From JBBDSU01 sp040904825 (GTDB lineage: Bacteria > Actinomycetota > Nitriliruptoria > Nitriliruptorales > Nitriliruptoraceae), in NCBI GenBank assembly GCA_040904825.1, contig JBBDSU010000051.1, positions 1-24,998 of the forward strand: a DNA stretch of 24,998 nt. Direction: 5' to 3'. How positions within the stretch are numbered: the first letter of the stretch is position 1; each line of letters begins with the position of its first letter. The position numbers and the translations under genes were made by a program. Below, piece after piece: positions 22,990 through 24,998 of this stretch. The notes below the pieces were generated by a model. The model was not told where the DNA came from and searched no databases. It saw only the letters and a list, made by a program, of their open reading frames with translations.

Positions 22990-23019
22990 TGGCGTCGATG
23001 GGAGTGGCGTCGACGGGAA
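22990..23019. repeat. Tandem 15-bp repeat in a divergent promoter region
   Basis: TGGCGTCGATGGGAG (22990-23004) is followed at once by TGGCGTCGACGGGAA (23005-23019); 13 of 15 positions match. It lies between the FAD oxidoreductase (minus) and the CPTC membrane protein (plus). It may be a paired binding site. The rest of 22965-23104 shows a ribosome site for the plus gene but no clear promoter. Confidence 0.4.
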
Positions 23020-23104
23020 TGGGCGGGCAACCTGTGGCGTTACCACCAGCAAGACATTCATGCCCGCACGTCCTGAAACGTTAGGGCACAACGAGGGGGT
23101 CCAA

Positions 23105-23644
23105 ATGCGCACCTGGTCGGCTCGACGCTGGCAGGCCGCGATTGCCGGGACAATCGGCTTCGGACTGCTGCTGGGACTGCCGACCGACCTGGTGCCCAAC
23201 CCCATCTTCGGCCGCCAGATCGAAGCGCCGTGGTGGGCTTATCCGGCATGGATCGTCACCTCGATCCTCGTCGGATTGCTCGTCGCCACCTATGTCCGCG
23301 AGCAGGTCCCCGCCAGTGACACAAGCGGCCGCCCGGCAAGCAGCAATGTGGCTACCGTCGAAGGACCTGCCGCCGGTGACGCGGGCGGCGACGGTCCGGC
23401 GATGACGGGGACTGAAAAGCGCGCCACGGCCGGAGGATTGCTGGCGCTGTTCGCAGTCGGATGCCCAACGTGCAATGCACTGGTCGTGCTGGCGCTCGGC
23501 GCCAACGGTGCCTTGGCGTTCTTCGAACCTGTCCAGCCACTGCTCGCGCTCGGCGGCATTGCGCTGCTCGCCCACGCACTACGGCGCAGAATCAATAGCG
23601 AGGCTGCATGCGCCGTCCCGACATCAAGCGACGTTCGCACCTGA
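23105..23644 (+). CDS. Membrane protein with a conserved CPTC motif
   Basis: A 179-residue integral membrane protein with hydrophobic segments at about 10-26, 45-63, 108-140 and 143-159, and a polar Ala/Gly/Asp linker at 65-106. The third segment carries FAVGCPTCNALVVLALG with C120 and C123 as a CxxC pair within or at the edge of the membrane; C169 lies near the C-terminus. This suggests a thiol redox or metal role, but I know no named function for such proteins. ATG 23105 is preferred since GAGGGGG precedes it; an earlier ATG at 23060 has no ribosome site. It is the only plus-strand gene in the right part, divergent from the FAD oxidoreductase and convergent with oppF. Confidence 0.75.
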   Translation: MRTWSARRWQAAIAGTIGFGLLLGLPTDLVPNPIFGRQIEAPWWAYPAWIVTSILVGLLVATYVREQVPASDTSGRPASSNVATVEGPAAGDAGGDGPAMTGTEKRATAGGLLALFAVGCPTCNALVVLALGANGALAFFEPVQPLLALGGIALLAHALRRRINSEAACAVPTSSDVRT

Positions 23645-23781
23645 AACCATCGGCGAGATACGCCAACACCCGCGCGACGTACGAAGTGTTTCCATGACCT
23701 TGCGGTTGGGCGACGTCCGCGGCTTTGAGCGGATGTGCTGTGGCCGACAAATGACCCTGTACCCGCCTCGAGTCTGTCGTG

Positions 23782-24786
23782 TCAGGTCGGGATTCCAACC
23801 TCGGCGATGCGGTCGCGGCTGGCCATCGGCTGATCGCTGAAGTGACAGGCTGAGACGCGATCGTGGGGTCCGCCTTGCCAGGTGGCTAGCGGTGGCTTCT
23901 CGTCGAGGCAGATCTCCTGCCGGTACGGGCAGCGCGGTGCTGACAGGCACGCGGGCTCGCGGTCGAGCGGTGCGGTGGGCACTCGGTGGGCTTTGACTTC
24001 GCCCTCAAGGGTGATGATCGCGCTCAGCAGCCGCTCGGTGTAGGGATGACGCGGGTCGTCGAACACACCACGCACGGGGCCCATTTCGACGATCTCGCCC
24101 TCGGTCATGACCACGACACGGTCGGCGATCTGGTGCACCACCGAGAGGTCGTGGGCGATGATCAGCACGGTCAGACCGAACTCGTCACGCAGGTCCATCA
24201 ACAAGTTGAGGATCTGGGCCTGGACGGACAGGTCGAGCGCGCTGACCGGCTCGTCAGCCATAAGCACCTTGGGGCGGGGAGCCAAGGCGCGGGCGATCGC
24301 CACCCGCTGCAACTGACCGCCGGAGAACTCGTGTGGATACTTGCTCGCTGCACCCCTAGGCAAATGCACTGCGTCGAGGACTTCGGCGATGCGCTGCTTG
24401 TTGTTGCCCTCGAAACCCAGGGCCCGCAACGGTTCGAGCATCGCCTGCTGAATCGTCATCCGCGGATCCAACGAAGTCAGCGGATCCTGGAACACCATCT
24501 GCACGTCACGCCGAAACGGCCGCTCGTTGCGCACTGTCAGAGCCCGCACGTCGTGACCGGCCACCTTGATCTGGCCTGCGTCCGCACGCTCGAGTCCGAC
24601 AAGCAGTCGTGCCAGCGTCGACTTGCCTGACCCTGATTCGCCGACGAGTCCGACCATCTCGCGTGGTTCGACCTTCAGCGACACCTTGCTGACGGCGGTC
24701 AGATAGCCCGGCCGTTCGGTCAGTTTGGTGCGCGGCAACTTGAACGTCTTGACGACGTCGGTGGTGTCGATCATCGGCTGACTCAT
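23782..24786 (-). CDS. oppF: Oligopeptide/dipeptide ABC transporter ATP-binding protein (OppF/DppF type)
   Basis: A 334-residue ATPase of the peptide/nickel ABC importer family, located on the inner side of the membrane. Seen: Walker A GESGSGKST (49-57), Q-loop MVFQDPLTSLDPRMT, signature EFSGGQLQRVAIARAL, Walker B VLMADEPVSALDLS, H-loop IIAHDLSVVHQIAD, and the oligopeptide-type C-terminal extension with HPYTERLLSAI and the cysteine-rich CLSAPRCPYRQEICL. The extended N-terminal part with the FKLPRTKLTERPGYLTAV insert points to the second (F-type) subunit. ATG 24786 overlaps the stop of the upstream D-type subunit by 4 bp. Permease and binding-protein genes, if present, lie beyond the right edge. 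Confidence 0.93.
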   Translation of the reverse strand: MSQPMIDTTDVVKTFKLPRTKLTERPGYLTAVSKVSLKVEPREMVGLVGESGSGKSTLARLLVGLERADAGQIKVAGHDVRALTVRNERPFRRDVQMVFQDPLTSLDPRMTIQQAMLEPLRALGFEGNNKQRIAEVLDAVHLPRGAASKYPHEFSGGQLQRVAIARALAPRPKVLMADEPVSALDLSVQAQILNLLMDLRDEFGLTVLIIAHDLSVVHQIADRVVVMTEGEIVEMGPVRGVFDDPRHPYTERLLSAIITLEGEVKAHRVPTAPLDREPACLSAPRCPYRQEICLDEKPPLATWQGGPHDRVSACHFSDQPMASRDRIAEVGIPT

Positions 24787-24998
24787 GACGTTTCCTCGAT
24801 CGGATGCCAGCACCACGCATCGGTGCGGCCCGTCGACTGCTCGGGCACCTGAGTGCACTGCTCGGTGGCATAATCGCAACGGTCTCGAAACGGACAGCCG
24901 GAGGGGAACTCGCCCAGCGGCGGCACCACACCCGGAATCACCGGGAGCCGGTCGACCTTGCCGTGGACACCTGGGGCCAGCGGCTGGGATCGCAGCAG
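24783..24998 (-). CDS. oppD: C-terminus of a peptide ABC transporter ATP-binding protein (OppD/DppD type, partial)
   Basis: Only the last 71 codons are visible; the gene runs off the right edge. The segment contains the oligopeptide-transporter C-terminal motif FPSGCPFRDRCDYATEQC followed by WCWHP near the end, where the four-cysteine pattern of OppD/DppD proteins is complete. The TGA stop overlaps the oppF ATG (ATGA). Position before oppF supports the D-type assignment. Confidence 0.85.
   Translation of the reverse strand: MLRSQPLAPGVHGKVDRLPVIPGVVPPLGEFPSGCPFRDRCDYATEQCTQVPEQSTGRTDAWCWHPIEETS

Overview
The window is about 25 kb of GC-rich DNA. Genes are densely packed, with many GTG/TTG starts, 1-11 bp gene overlaps, FadR-type GntR and ECF sigma regulators, and a heliorhodopsin, a family known from monoderm prokaryotes. 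Together these point to a Gram-positive actinobacterium, perhaps of the Acidimicrobiia/Ilumatobacter kind (inference). No tRNA, rRNA, CRISPR array or transposase was seen. One 100-N scaffold gap lies at 21996-22095. It is flanked by an exact 55-bp duplication, so it is almost certainly an assembly artefact inside one intact gene.

Layout. (1) 1-2224, minus strand: a sulfide-oxidation type operon, with an HTH/PocR-like regulator, a sulfide:quinone oxidoreductase and the start of a small coiled-coil protein that may be DUF1641. (2) 2465-8679, plus strand: hyuA-hyuB-GntR-amidohydrolase, nearly all overlapping or tightly spaced, with an 18-bp palindrome upstream as a candidate operator. This looks like a regulated catabolic operon for a cyclic or N-acylated amide. 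(3) 8840-9352: an orphan secreted protein. (4) 9366-13033: a Fic-rich accessory patch. It holds a mobile mystery protein A/B pair whose B (Fic) gene is broken, then two divergent full-length Fic proteins whose shared 200-bp promoter region carries two different long inverted repeats.

(5) 13106-16100: an envelope-type module. An ECF sigma factor and a probable membrane anti-sigma factor are divergent from a secreted coiled-coil protein and a lipoprotein. (6) 16289-24998, mostly minus strand: oppD (partial)-oppF peptide transporter ATPases, then after a divergent membrane protein with a CPTC motif, an FAD oxidoreductase, an aldose-epimerase-like protein, an amidase, a heliorhodopsin and an M81/MlrC-type metallopeptidase. 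The heliorhodopsin overlaps the peptidase by 11 bp and follows the amidase by 51 bp, so a retinal photoreceptor appears to sit inside a peptide/amide-degrading operon.

The most interesting points are the heliorhodopsin-peptidase coupling, the divergent Fic pair with its operators, and the uncharacterised sigma/anti-sigma/coiled-coil/lipoprotein module. All function calls come from reading motifs; no database search was run.
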